From: Butyrivibrio sp. NC3005
GTDB taxonomy: Bacteria; Bacillota; Clostridia; Lachnospirales; Lachnospiraceae
Assembly: GCF_000424545.1 (NCBI RefSeq)
Contig: NZ_AUKC01000004.1
Coordinates: 62,001-126,000 of the forward strand
Direction: 5' to 3'
Length of the DNA: 64,000 bases
Under the pieces are notes generated by a model. It saw nothing but the letters and a program-made list of their open reading frames with translations, did no database searches and was not told where the DNA came from. The translations under genes and the position numbers were made by a program. This document shows positions 45,956-53,629 of this stretch, one piece after another. Within the stretch, counting starts at the first letter, position 1; each line of letters opens with the position of its first letter.

Positions 45956-46142
45956 GATATCTACCTCTTTTTGTCCATAATCACAATATAGATTCCCACG
46001 GTTTTTTCCACTTTTTGCCGTTAGAAGACATATATAAATGACGTATGTTAATTATATGTTAAAAAGGAATTAGCACTCTACTCATTTTTTCATATCTTAT
46101 GTTCATATTTTGCTATCTATTTTTCAAGTCGACCGCTTCTAA

Positions 46143-46170
46143 AAGGAGCCTCAGCATCGTGAAGCTCCTT
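46143..46170 (-). terminator. Terminator after the 52-residue gene
   Basis: AAGGAGC...TCA pairs with TGA...GCTCCTT (ten pairs, one mismatch) around a six-base loop. TTTTAG follows on the minus strand, about 55 bases past the small gene's stop. Confidence 0.65.
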
Positions 46171-46224
46171 AAAACTCATTTCATTTCCCCTCACCTTTCC
46201 ATTCTATTCTATATCATCAGTTAA

Positions 46225-46383
46225 TTAAACACGCCCCTTGATCTCATATTCTTCCAAGAGATAATCATGGATAACTTTTGAAAAAATAATCAGGCACTTA
46301 TTAACCAGATGCTTTTGTTCTCCATAAAAATGCTCCAGTTTTACTATTGATTCGGTCTTATCATCATAAAAGTCTTTCAACAT
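46225..46383 (-). CDS. Small protein of 52 residues, unknown function
   Basis: A frame of 53 codons begins MLKDFYDDKTESIVKLEHFY and ends YLLEEYEIKGRV. GGAGGAG lies seven bases before the ATG, an unusually strong site for a chance frame, and a terminator follows. The protein is predicted helical, amphipathic and charged, with no signal peptide. I do not recognise a family. It is monocistronic, between a cNMP-binding gene (own terminator) and an ABC exporter pair. Confidence 0.6.
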   Translation of the reverse strand: MLKDFYDDKTESIVKLEHFYGEQKHLVNKCLIIFSKVIHDYLLEEYEIKGRV

Positions 46384-46516
46384 AGTCCACTCCTCCTCAC
46401 TCAAAGATGTTTACCATAATAATCTCATCGCGATATTTACAGAAAAACTTTCACACGCTCTAAAAACTACACCGATTCTTTGATTTTTATAATGTCACAT
46501 AACCTTTCTACATAAA

Positions 46517-46560
46517 AACACAGGTTCTTGTTTTCACTTGGAAAATCAAGAACCTGTGTT
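46517..46560 (-). terminator. Terminator after the cNMP-binding gene
   Basis: AACACAGGTTCTTG pairs perfectly with CAAGAACCTGTGTT over 14 bases, with further TTTTC/GAAAA pairing inside. A T5 run follows on the minus strand, directly after the stop codon. Confidence 0.85.
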
Positions 46561-46563
46561 GTG

Positions 46564-47163
46564 TCACTCTAAATATCTACCGAAAAAGTCATATCTATAA
46601 CCTCGTGTATATTCTCTCAATACCTTCTTTATCTCATCACGAAGTTTCTCCTGTGATATCATTTCATCTTGCTTTTTAACAGCACGTTTCGTTTCTTCTT
46701 TCTTAATGTCTGGTGATTTCTTTACCGCTTCATTTAACTCTTCCTTATCATTAATCTTCTCCACTTCACTACTAAGCTGGACAACGTTATGAGTCATAGC
46801 CATCATCATATTCGCCATATTACGCATTATATGTATGATGTAATCCTGATTCTCTTGAACAAAATTTCCAAGCGCTCCTTCTGTCACTCGTAAAAGCCTA
46901 ACTTCATCGAATGTAATTATCGTATAAATAGCAGGCTTATGAAGAAGTATCCCAAACTCACCAAAACACATACCAGGCCCTAGTATTCCTATGAGAACTT
47001 CGTATTTTGTTCCATATCCGGTATACATTTCCACATGACCTGAGACCACTTTATACATGTCAAGATTCACTTCGCCCTCGGCCAAAATCTTAACATTTGC
47101 AGGAACAGTTATAATCTTGCTTTGATTTTTTATTGTATATGCGTCAAAAACGTTTTTTTCCAT
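46564..47163 (-). CDS. Cyclic-nucleotide-binding-domain protein without DNA-binding domain
   Basis: This 199-residue protein has a Crp/cNMP-binding beta-barrel in residues 10-110 (AEGEVNLDMYKVVSGHVEMY, then GPGMCFGEFGILLHKPA). The usual C-terminal winged helix is replaced by a charged helical region rich in Lys and Glu. The ATG at 47163 is preferred because GAGGT lies upstream; the frame is open 12 codons further. It may sense a nucleotide and act by protein contact. Ligand unknown. Confidence 0.8.
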   Translation of the reverse strand: MEKNVFDAYTIKNQSKIITVPANVKILAEGEVNLDMYKVVSGHVEMYTGYGTKYEVLIGILGPGMCFGEFGILLHKPAIYTIITFDEVRLLRVTEGALGNFVQENQDYIIHIMRNMANMMMAMTHNVVQLSSEVEKINDKEELNEAVKKSPDIKKEETKRAVKKQDEMISQEKLRDEIKKVLREYTRGYRYDFFGRYLE

Positions 47164-47318
47164 GCTAATATACCTCACAAATCTTAAATTCCGCCTCAAG
47201 TTGTTTATCGGTATATTTGCAGTTTCTATTCACTTGTATACGAATTAATCGGCAATATCTATTCGACTTATTAAATATGACTATTTCTTTGCATCATTTT
47301 TTTACTGCATTAACATCA

Positions 47319-47636
47319 TTAAAAGGAACTTTGATAAGAGCATGACCAGAAATCTTTCACCAACCCTGAAACATTACTAGCATACGTCGGAGACCCCAAA
47401 ACAATACCATCCGCATTAGAGATTTTTTGAATCACCTTATCGACATCATCATCTATGTGGCAAAAACCTGTTTTGTAACAAGAGCAACGCCCTATACAAT
47501 GTTTCATCTGTATCTTACATAAATCTATAAACTCAACATGGGCTCCACTTTCTACAAGCACGTTTTCTATCATATGCAGAGCAGTTGCTGTTATCCCGTT
47601 TGTTCTAGAACTACCGTTAATAATCATTACTTTCAT
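47319..47636 (-). pseudogene. Truncated flavodoxin / NADPH-dependent FMN reductase
   Basis: The frame reads MKVMIINGSSRTNGITATAL and later CIGRCSCYKTGFCHIDDDVD and GIVLGSPTYASNVSGLVKDF. This is the first two thirds of an iron-sulfur flavoprotein / NAD(P)H reductase family member with FMN loop GSSRTNG. After VKDF the family match ends, and eight unrelated residues lead to a stop. Intact relatives are about 180-200 residues. AGGAGA lies nine bases before the ATG. Confidence 0.65.
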
Positions 47637-47659
47637 AGCATTATTTCTCCTACAGATAA

Positions 47660-47673
47660 TACACACTTGTGTA
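47660..47673. promoter_or_regulatory. Palindrome upstream of the flavodoxin remnant
   Basis: TACACACTTGTGTA is a perfect 6+2+6 palindrome about 25 bases before the start codon. It is probably the leftover operator of the reductase gene; no regulator gene is adjacent. Confidence 0.45.
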
Positions 47674-47845
47674 TCTTTTTAGTAATGATATAATCAAAAA
47701 GTATGCTGGTAAATACATAGAGAAAAAGTTACACAATCTTTATTTTATGTGTATTTTTAAAGCGATAGTAAGAACGATGAATACCAATCTCTCTGTACTT
47801 CAGTACCATCATGTAGTTTAAACAATCTGTCGGACAGCTTCTTTT

Positions 47846-48109
47846 TTATATAAACATCTGCTGTATGGTCATACTGCGAAGCCCTGTAGTTATTCGGAAA
47901 GTGTAGGCAATTGTCTGAGTGCCAATATCCGCACGAATTTTGCGTTTAGCTTTATCTCCTGTATTACCATATAGGGATAATAGTTTGCGATACCTCTTTG
48001 TTCGAAAAAGCTGACCATAATTCTTTCTCATAAGACCAACAAGTTCATTGCCTGCCTTGCAGATTTTATCAGAAAGGATCAAAATCTTAAGCACATCAGA
48101 ATAAGGCAT
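47846..48109 (-). pseudogene. Unrecognised 87-residue fragment, possibly a TnpB N-terminus
   Basis: The frame encodes a basic segment ILILSDKICKAGNELVGLMR followed by YGQLFRTKRYRKLLSLYG. This pattern recalls N-termini of some Lachnospiraceae IS200/IS605 TnpB proteins, but I cannot confirm it. The last 25 residues look like out-of-frame or foreign sequence, and no RuvC motifs are present. If the call is right, it is a second trace of IS605-type elements in this region. Confidence 0.35.
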
Positions 48110-48150
48110 ATCAGTCTCAGCGACTAAAATATGCCTATCAGAATTAACAA

Positions 48151-48483
48151 TTACATCACTTCATTTTCCGGTGCATGAGCATTTCTGTTCACGGACATCG
48201 CCTTTTTCAACACATCTGGGAACAGCCCCCTAGCATCCAGCATTCCCTTCCCTATGTCATTGTTCCAGATTACAAAGAGGATGGACATGTACTCGCTCCA
48301 TTTGAAAGGACGCTTCCCGCTCTCAGCCGCCTTGATCTTCGCCGCATCAACACCGGTCTTTTCCGCAAGGGCTTCCTGTGATACTTTCAGCTTCTCACGT
48401 ATAGCCGGCAGCTCTGCCGCCATCCGCTCCATCAGGGCTTCCCTGTCCAGTAATTTCAGTTCGTCCAAAACATCTGCCGCCAT
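48151..48483 (-). CDS. XRE-family helix-turn-helix regulator
   Basis: This 110-residue protein has an N-terminal helical lead (DELKLLDREALMERMAAELP), then an XRE helix-turn-helix LKVSQEALAEKTGVDAAKIKA and the partner segment WSEYMSILFVIWNNDIGKGM with GLFPDVLKKAM. It starts at the ATG immediately after the recombinase stop codon, so the two are coupled. The C-terminal YMSILF...GLFP region is shared with the HTH fused to the recombinase and with the broken copy upstream. Base composition is clearly more GC-rich than the flanks. Confidence 0.8.
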   Translation of the reverse strand: MAADVLDELKLLDREALMERMAAELPAIREKLKVSQEALAEKTGVDAAKIKAAESGKRPFKWSEYMSILFVIWNNDIGKGMLDARGLFPDVLKKAMSVNRNAHAPENEVM

Positions 48484-49794
48484 CTACACCTCGCCTATCC
48501 TGATCTTTTCCTTCAACGAATCCGGGTACAGTCCCAGATTAGACACGATCTCTGTTGTCCGCATATTATAATGATAAAAAAAGAGAATCGACATATACTG
48601 ATCCCATGTAGCTATCCTGCTCCCATTCTCCAGCTGCCGATACATCCCGACGGACACACCGAGGATATCCGCCGCTTCTTCCAGAGACAGACCAATCAAT
48701 AATCTCAGTGATGTCAGATCCCTACTCAATTCTTCCGTCAGCCACTTCACATCAACACGATTGGCATAAGGAGAATCAGGACGTATCCCTAGGAAAAAAT
48801 AATTAAGCACCTGCTCATCAGCCTTACCCTTCATATAGGTTTTACGCAAACGTTCAAAGACAATCTCTTTCATCCGAAATACGCTCATGATACGCTTCAG
48901 CCAGTTCTCTAGAGTCCTTGGATCTGTCTGCTCGTTACTGCTGTTCCTGATAAGCGGCTTTCCTGGCATCCTGAACTCGTCAATATAGTCGTTTAATACC
49001 GAAGGATATGATACCCTTCTGATCTGTTTCTTTCTCGGAATTTCCTCAACGATGATAATTGTTCTGTTTTCTCCATCTTCACCTCTTTTGGGATTTCGCA
49101 CCCTATGTGCCGTTTCGTGAATATATATCTCATTCCTTAATGAATCTACGTCCTCACTCTTCAATGCGCATAGTTCCCCAGTCCTCATACCACAAAACAG
49201 CGAAAGCAGCGCCGCAAGCAGTTCCGGGCAATGGTTATGCTTTGCCTTGAAGCATAGCATCTCTATCTCCTGTGCCGTAAGTTCTTCGTATGATGTCCTG
49301 TCCCAGTTGATTTCAGCTTTTTCAAAGCCCACGGCAGCATTGGCGTAATTAATCACATTGCTCATGACGGCTTTAATCACCATAAGACCGCTCTTAGTCA
49401 GTGAGCGCCCACGCCTGGATGCCGACTCAGTGGCAACTTTAAGGAATCTTTTTATCTCAGCAGACGTTACATCAGACATTGGGGTATCGGCATATTCAGG
49501 GTAAATGTCACGTTCAAGCGCATCAAGATACCTGTCATATGTAGTGCTCGCAATCGTGCTTTTGGCATCCTCTAGATACTCTTCAGCCACCTGCTTAAAA
49601 GTCTTGCCTTTTAGAGGTGATGCTTCGCCATAAATCTCACGCCTAGCATTCTCCACCTTTTCCCTGACTTCAGCCTTGCTGCGGCCATAGACAGACTTAT
49701 AAACAGCCTTTCCGCTATCATCTCTGCAAGTGATATATCTCGCCTCATAACGACCGTCTGATCTTTTGTAAATGTTCTCACCTTTTCTTGCCAT
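48484..49794 (-). CDS. Tyrosine recombinase fused to an XRE helix-turn-helix
   Basis: This 436-residue protein begins like a phage/ICE integrase: an arm-type N-terminus (GENIYKRSDGRYEARYI), a SAM-like core-binding domain (TFKQVAEEYLEDAK...), then the catalytic domain with the box I Arg in LFCGMRTGELCALKSEDVD. Box II is altered (FERLRKTY where HxLR is expected), and a candidate Tyr occurs in DSPYANRVD. From about residue 350 it becomes an XRE domain, LTSLRLLIGLSLEEAADILG then DQYMSILFFYHYN and GLYPDSLKEK. Such a recombinase-regulator fusion is unusual and may be inactive as a recombinase. Confidence 0.8.
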   Translation of the reverse strand: MARKGENIYKRSDGRYEARYITCRDDSGKAVYKSVYGRSKAEVREKVENARREIYGEASPLKGKTFKQVAEEYLEDAKSTIASTTYDRYLDALERDIYPEYADTPMSDVTSAEIKRFLKVATESASRRGRSLTKSGLMVIKAVMSNVINYANAAVGFEKAEINWDRTSYEELTAQEIEMLCFKAKHNHCPELLAALLSLFCGMRTGELCALKSEDVDSLRNEIYIHETAHRVRNPKRGEDGENRTIIIVEEIPRKKQIRRVSYPSVLNDYIDEFRMPGKPLIRNSSNEQTDPRTLENWLKRIMSVFRMKEIVFERLRKTYMKGKADEQVLNYFFLGIRPDSPYANRVDVKWLTEELSRDLTSLRLLIGLSLEEAADILGVSVGMYRQLENGSRIATWDQYMSILFFYHYNMRTTEIVSNLGLYPDSLKEKIRIGEV

Positions 49795-49797
49795 TAA

Positions 49798-49881
49798 TTA
49801 CACTGCCCTATCTTTCGCCATGCGCTCCATCAAAGTATCACGGTCTATTGTATTTAATTCCTGCAATGCCATATCAGCCAT
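49798..49881 (-). pseudogene. 27-codon remnant of an XRE-type gene
   Basis: The frame MADMALQELNTIDRDTLMER followed by MAKDRAV matches the first 22 residues of the intact XRE protein at 48151-48483 (MAADVLDELKLLDREALMER). It stops three bases before the recombinase start. It looks like the first part of a second XRE copy cut by arrival of the recombinase module. Confidence 0.6.
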
Positions 49882-50157
49882 ATATCGAGTTGGTTCCTTT
49901 CTTCATTCTGACCTTCAAAGGCTCCGGAAACAGCCCAAGTGTATCCGTAACGGGAGAAGTTCTATCGTTATAATGAAAACAAAAAGCAACGCCATGTACT
50001 GATTCCTGCTGTTCTCCCTCTTGCCTGATTCCAAATTCTTATAAGTATTCCCGGATACCCCGAGCAGGTTGCTCATCTCATCTATTGTCATTTCAAGAAG
50101 CAGTCGAAGTGACGCCAAATCCCGCGACATTTCATCCATGAGCCATTCCCTATTCAA
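49874..50157 (-). pseudogene. Frameshifted XRE helix-turn-helix copy
   Basis: LASLRLLLEMTIDEMSNLLG and NQYMALLF match the HTH fused to the recombinase. The frame then shifts at a T-rich run (about 49974-49985). The other frame continues HYNDRTSPVTDTLGLFPEPL, the expected C-terminus, to a TGA at 49874. One missing base explains it. The start is a TTG at 50157 or the ATG at 50139. Confidence 0.7.
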
Positions 50158-50174
50158 TCCTTGCGGTTAGCATC

Positions 50175-50576
50175 TCAGATGGAAGTTCTTTTATCTTCAC
50201 AAGTCCTTCCAAATGAATCAGAACCCAAACAGTCCGTATCGAAGGTGAACATATCTGCATTGGGAGAATCATCAAGTTCAAGAAACATGTATTCGATGGC
50301 ATCACTTGAAAAATATCCCTCCGGTTCTGCAAAGATAATATATGGTGCTCTTGCATGTCCCATACTGACTATGCTGTCTGCAAGGTATGTAATCTGATGA
50401 TCCTCTGCTGTAATCTCTGATAAAACATCCTTTGTACCATCGGTGGAATTGACATCTACTACAATCACTTCAATCTCAGAAAATGACCTGCTCCAGATAA
50501 TGTCTATACATTCCCTTATGGTTTCTGAATTGTTGTGTGTGGCTATGATTACTGATACTTTTGGTTTAGTATTCAT
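50175..50576 (-). CDS. Family 2 glycosyltransferase, short or truncated
   Basis: This 133-residue protein opens with the GT-A nucleotide-binding strand VSVIIATHNNSETIRECID and VIVVDVNSTDGT, then a degenerate SMGHARAPYIIFAEPEGY in place of the usual GAARNxG...LDxDD. It ends soon afterwards, where full-length relatives run over 250 residues. It lies at the junction between the polysaccharide cluster and the recombinase/HTH block, so truncation by recombination is likely. Activity is doubtful. Confidence 0.65.
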   Translation of the reverse strand: MNTKPKVSVIIATHNNSETIRECIDIIWSRSFSEIEVIVVDVNSTDGTKDVLSEITAEDHQITYLADSIVSMGHARAPYIIFAEPEGYFSSDAIEYMFLELDDSPNADMFTFDTDCLGSDSFGRTCEDKRTSI

Positions 50577-50706
50577 CTATTTCCCGTTTTGGTACAAAAA
50601 AAGACGTTAAACGCCTTGTAAAAAGTACACTTTTTTATATGCTTTTTGAAATATTTAAAGTATATTCCTTTTTTTGACAAAATCCTCACATAATTACATC
50701 GCTTTA

Positions 50707-51822
50707 TTACACTAACAAGCATGATTTATATAAATCATTGTACTCTTGGGCAGTCTTTTGGTTCGCCATTCTGCTTTCCTCATCAAGCCATCCTCCATTA
50801 AACCAATGAACTGAATATGTATGATCTGTTATGTTTATATTTCCCGACATATAATCATATGGTTGGAAATAATCAGATGCATATATATTCATTCCTTGAA
50901 CATTCTGCGTTGTTCCATCAAGCTTATACCCCATATCTATTGCAACTTTAGTATCATAAAATCCGCATGTATTTCTGTTTTGCTTTCCATCTTTATCGAT
51001 GAAATGCAGATTCTCGCGTGCATACAAGAATCTTCTAATAGCTTTGTTTCCCTTCACAGCACCACTACATCCTCCAAAATTAATAACCTGCCATTTTTCC
51101 ACTCCACAAAAGGCATCCTGAAATAGTAGTGGATCAATATTCCTCTTCAACTCAACATCTGTGTCTAAATATATCCCACCTTCATTAAATAGGATATCAA
51201 GCCTTGCATAATCCGGAACAAATCCATACGCACCGGCAGAGTAAGCCTCTCTCATATATGGATGCTTATTGAAATCATAATTATCTTCATTCCATTCTAT
51301 TATCTCATAATCAGGGCAGTACTTTCTCCAAGATTCAATGCAAAGCTTTAAATTTTCTGGCATCTCCTTCTTTCCCAACCACATATAATGAAGTTTCTTC
51401 GGAATAATCTGATAATTACTCAATACCGGACTGCCACCAGAAGGTGCTAAACAAAAGTTGTGGATGCACATCATCCCTGTAATATAACAATCCATATCTT
51501 TTGTACATTTCATAGACTCAAGTTGTTCTAATACACTTGAGAATCTACTAATGTTAAGAAGAATAACCGTATTACTATCATAATTATTCAGAACCTCTGG
51601 ACTAAGTATAAGTATTTTTCTGTCGAAGATATTGATTCTTGTTCCCCACTTAGAACTATCATTATCTATATAGCAGCTAACCTGGTCTAATAAACCATAT
51701 TCCTTCAAAACCTGTGGCATTGTCACCTGACCGAGAACTCCAGATCCAAAAAGAACAATCTTACTACTTCTTACCTTTATTCGGTCAGCCATTTTCTTAA
51801 ATATTGTACAAATATTATTCAT
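50707..51822 (-). CDS. DXD-type glycosyltransferase (GT32-like) with N-terminal Rossmann-like module
   Basis: This 371-residue protein has two parts. Residues 1-120 form a small Rossmann-like module (IVLFGSGVLGQVTMPQVLKE, then SCYIDNDSSKWG and LSPEVL) shared with three other genes in the cluster. From residue 140 the GT32/capsular transferase region follows: IPKKLHYMWLGKKEMPENL, VPDYARLDILFNEGGIYLDTDVE with the metal-binding DTD, and late SVHWFNGGW. It transfers a sugar in surface polysaccharide assembly; donor and acceptor are unknown. A diverged copy of its last 150 bases occurs at 53472-53618. Confidence 0.85.
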   Translation of the reverse strand: MNNICTIFKKMADRIKVRSSKIVLFGSGVLGQVTMPQVLKEYGLLDQVSCYIDNDSSKWGTRINIFDRKILILSPEVLNNYDSNTVILLNISRFSSVLEQLESMKCTKDMDCYITGMMCIHNFCLAPSGGSPVLSNYQIIPKKLHYMWLGKKEMPENLKLCIESWRKYCPDYEIIEWNEDNYDFNKHPYMREAYSAGAYGFVPDYARLDILFNEGGIYLDTDVELKRNIDPLLFQDAFCGVEKWQVINFGGCSGAVKGNKAIRRFLYARENLHFIDKDGKQNRNTCGFYDTKVAIDMGYKLDGTTQNVQGMNIYASDYFQPYDYMSGNINITDHTYSVHWFNGGWLDEESRMANQKTAQEYNDLYKSCLLV

Positions 51823-51898
51823 CTAAGACTGTGGTTTTTTATCGATTTCATTCTTACTGAAACCAATTCGTCCCCCCTCCTCCTTCCTTTTCATGCGT

Positions 51899-52072
51899 CT
51901 AGAATATAAGAACTCCATTGTCCAACAACCAGCATTTGTACATTCCTTTATCAGCAGCCTTTTGTGCATCTGATAAAGGTTCACCACAATTATCTACTCC
52001 ACAAGGCAGATAACTAGGGCTTGTTTCAAGTATCTCTGCAATTTCATTGATATGTTCCAAATATAATTTCAA
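51899..52072 (-). pseudogene. Unidentified coding remnant
   Basis: A 57-codon frame reads ...YLEHINEIAEILETSPSYLP, then CGVDNCGEPLSDAQKAADKG and ends WLLDNGVLIF. Its composition looks coding, but it has only a TTG start with no ribosome site and no match I recognise. It fills most of the 310-base gap between the GT32-like gene and the dehydrogenase and is probably a deletion leftover. Confidence 0.3.
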
Positions 52073-52132
52073 AAATACAAAACCTGAGCATCACAGTTAT
52101 TCCAATCATGTTGTAAAAAAGACTATTGTCTA

Positions 52133-53452
52133 TCACAGTCTCCACCAAACTAATCCACTATGTTCCAAATCCTGAACACTATAAAGCCCCTTCACATCTA
52201 ATAGCACTCTTTCAGCTGACATGTCATTCCTAAACATTTTCATCACTCCATTTAATCCGATATCCTTAAAATCTTTATGTCCCACAGCAACTATTATACA
52301 GTCAGCATCCTCGATTTCAGATGGCTCCTTAAGCTTTATACCATACTCCCTCATGGCTTCGACTTTGTTCGCCCAAGGGTCAACAACATCAGGAATGATC
52401 TTATAATCAACAAATCTCTTTACAATATCATAAACCTTGCTGTTTCTAATATCGGGGCAATTTTCCTTAAATGTCAGTCCCAAAATAACCACCTTGGATT
52501 TCCTTGGTGCTTGCCCTGCCTCGATCATCTTCTGCACTGCTGCATCAGCAACATAAGCTCCCATAGAATCATTAACGATTCGTCCATTTAATATTATTTG
52601 GCTGTGATATCCCAATTTTTCAGCCTCATATGTAAAATAGTAGGGATCCACTCCAATGCAATGACCACCGACCAAGCCAGGACGGAATCTGAGCGCATTC
52701 CATTTTGTATTCATTCCATCAACTACTTCATTGGTATCAATACCCATGCGATCGAATACCATCGCCAATTCATTCATAAAAGCAATGTTTATATCCCTCT
52801 GGCTGTTTTCCACTACCTTTATTGCCTCTGCTGTTTTTATATTCGAAACGGGATATGTACCAACCTCAATCACCAAATCATAGATGTTCTTAATGATTTC
52901 AGTAGACTCACCATCCATACCAGAAACTATCTTCTTAATATTCTCAAGTCTGTGTTCCTTGTCGCCTGGATTTATTCTCTCAGGTGAGTATCCCACCTTA
53001 AAATCAATGCCACACTTTAAGCCGGATTCTTTTTCTAAAATCGGTACGCACACATCCTCTGTAACACCGGGATATACTGTAGATTCATAAACCACTATCG
53101 ACCCTCTGCTCAGATTACGACCGACAATCTCACTTGCTCCTATAACTGGTGACAGATTTGGAGTATGATCTGCATTAACAGGCGTTGGCACAGCAATTAT
53201 ATGAAACTTAGCTTCCTTAAGCCTCTTTTCATCAAATGTAAAATCAATCCCCGTCTTTTTGATTTCATCATCCCCAACTTCATTTGTCGGATCAATTCCT
53301 GACTTATAAAGATTAATTTTTTCATGATTAAGATCAAACCCAATCACATTCACTTTTTTTGCAAAAGAATGTGCAATAGGCATCCCTACATATCCGAGCC
53401 CCACAACTGCAATCTTCTCTTTTTTTCCAACAATATTCTCATATAAAGACAT
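52133..53452 (-). CDS. Nucleotide-sugar dehydrogenase (UDP-HexNAc 6-dehydrogenase)
   Basis: This 439-residue enzyme oxidises the C6 of a UDP-sugar to a uronic acid with NAD. The dinucleotide loop is VVGLGYVGMPIAHSF, the catalytic Cys lies in LVGGHCIGVDPYYF near residue 262, and the C-terminal domain includes VVILGLTFKENCPDIRNSKV. IDPTNEV and SPERINPGDK place it with WbpO/TviB/VipA-type UDP-N-acetylhexosamine dehydrogenases. With the Gfo/Idh, DegT, WbpD-like and 2-epimerase genes it can supply the first step of a diacetamido-uronic acid pathway (inference). Confidence 0.9.
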   Translation of the reverse strand: MSLYENIVGKKEKIAVVGLGYVGMPIAHSFAKKVNVIGFDLNHEKINLYKSGIDPTNEVGDDEIKKTGIDFTFDEKRLKEAKFHIIAVPTPVNADHTPNLSPVIGASEIVGRNLSRGSIVVYESTVYPGVTEDVCVPILEKESGLKCGIDFKVGYSPERINPGDKEHRLENIKKIVSGMDGESTEIIKNIYDLVIEVGTYPVSNIKTAEAIKVVENSQRDINIAFMNELAMVFDRMGIDTNEVVDGMNTKWNALRFRPGLVGGHCIGVDPYYFTYEAEKLGYHSQIILNGRIVNDSMGAYVADAAVQKMIEAGQAPRKSKVVILGLTFKENCPDIRNSKVYDIVKRFVDYKIIPDVVDPWANKVEAMREYGIKLKEPSEIEDADCIIVAVGHKDFKDIGLNGVMKMFRNDMSAERVLLDVKGLYSVQDLEHSGLVWWRL

Positions 53453-53471
53453 CGCTTTATTCCTCTATCCA

Positions 53472-53618
53472 TCATGATTTATATAAATCATTGTATTCCT
53501 ATACAGTCTTCTGTTTTACTTTACTGCTCACATCATCAAGCCATCCCCATAAAAACAATGAACCCATGAATTAATATGATCCTTAATATTCAGATTGCCC
53601 GACATATAATCATATGGC
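53472..53618 (-). pseudogene. Duplicated 3' end of the GT32-like gene
   Basis: Translation gives YDYMSGNLNIKDHINSWVHC, then after a frameshift GWLDDVSSKVKQKTV, a stop and EYNDLYKS. This parallels the C-terminus of the glycosyltransferase at 50707-51822 (YDYMSGNINITDH...GGWLDEES...EYNDLYKS). DNA identity is obvious by eye (for example CATATAATCATATGG). It is a dead fragment left by duplication and deletion around the dehydrogenase gene. Confidence 0.75.
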
Positions 53619-53629
53619 TCTAATTATAA

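Noticed and set aside
45981-46031. 16-codon frame (MSSNGKKWKKPWESIL) upstream of an ABC exporter, as a possible exported peptide
   Set aside because: No ribosome binding site and too short to judge; the exporter has its own good start. Kept only as a curiosity.
46073-46083. TTAGCACTC half of a CIRCE element
   Set aside because: No GAGTGCTAA partner at nine-base spacing and no heat-shock gene beside it; chance occurrence.
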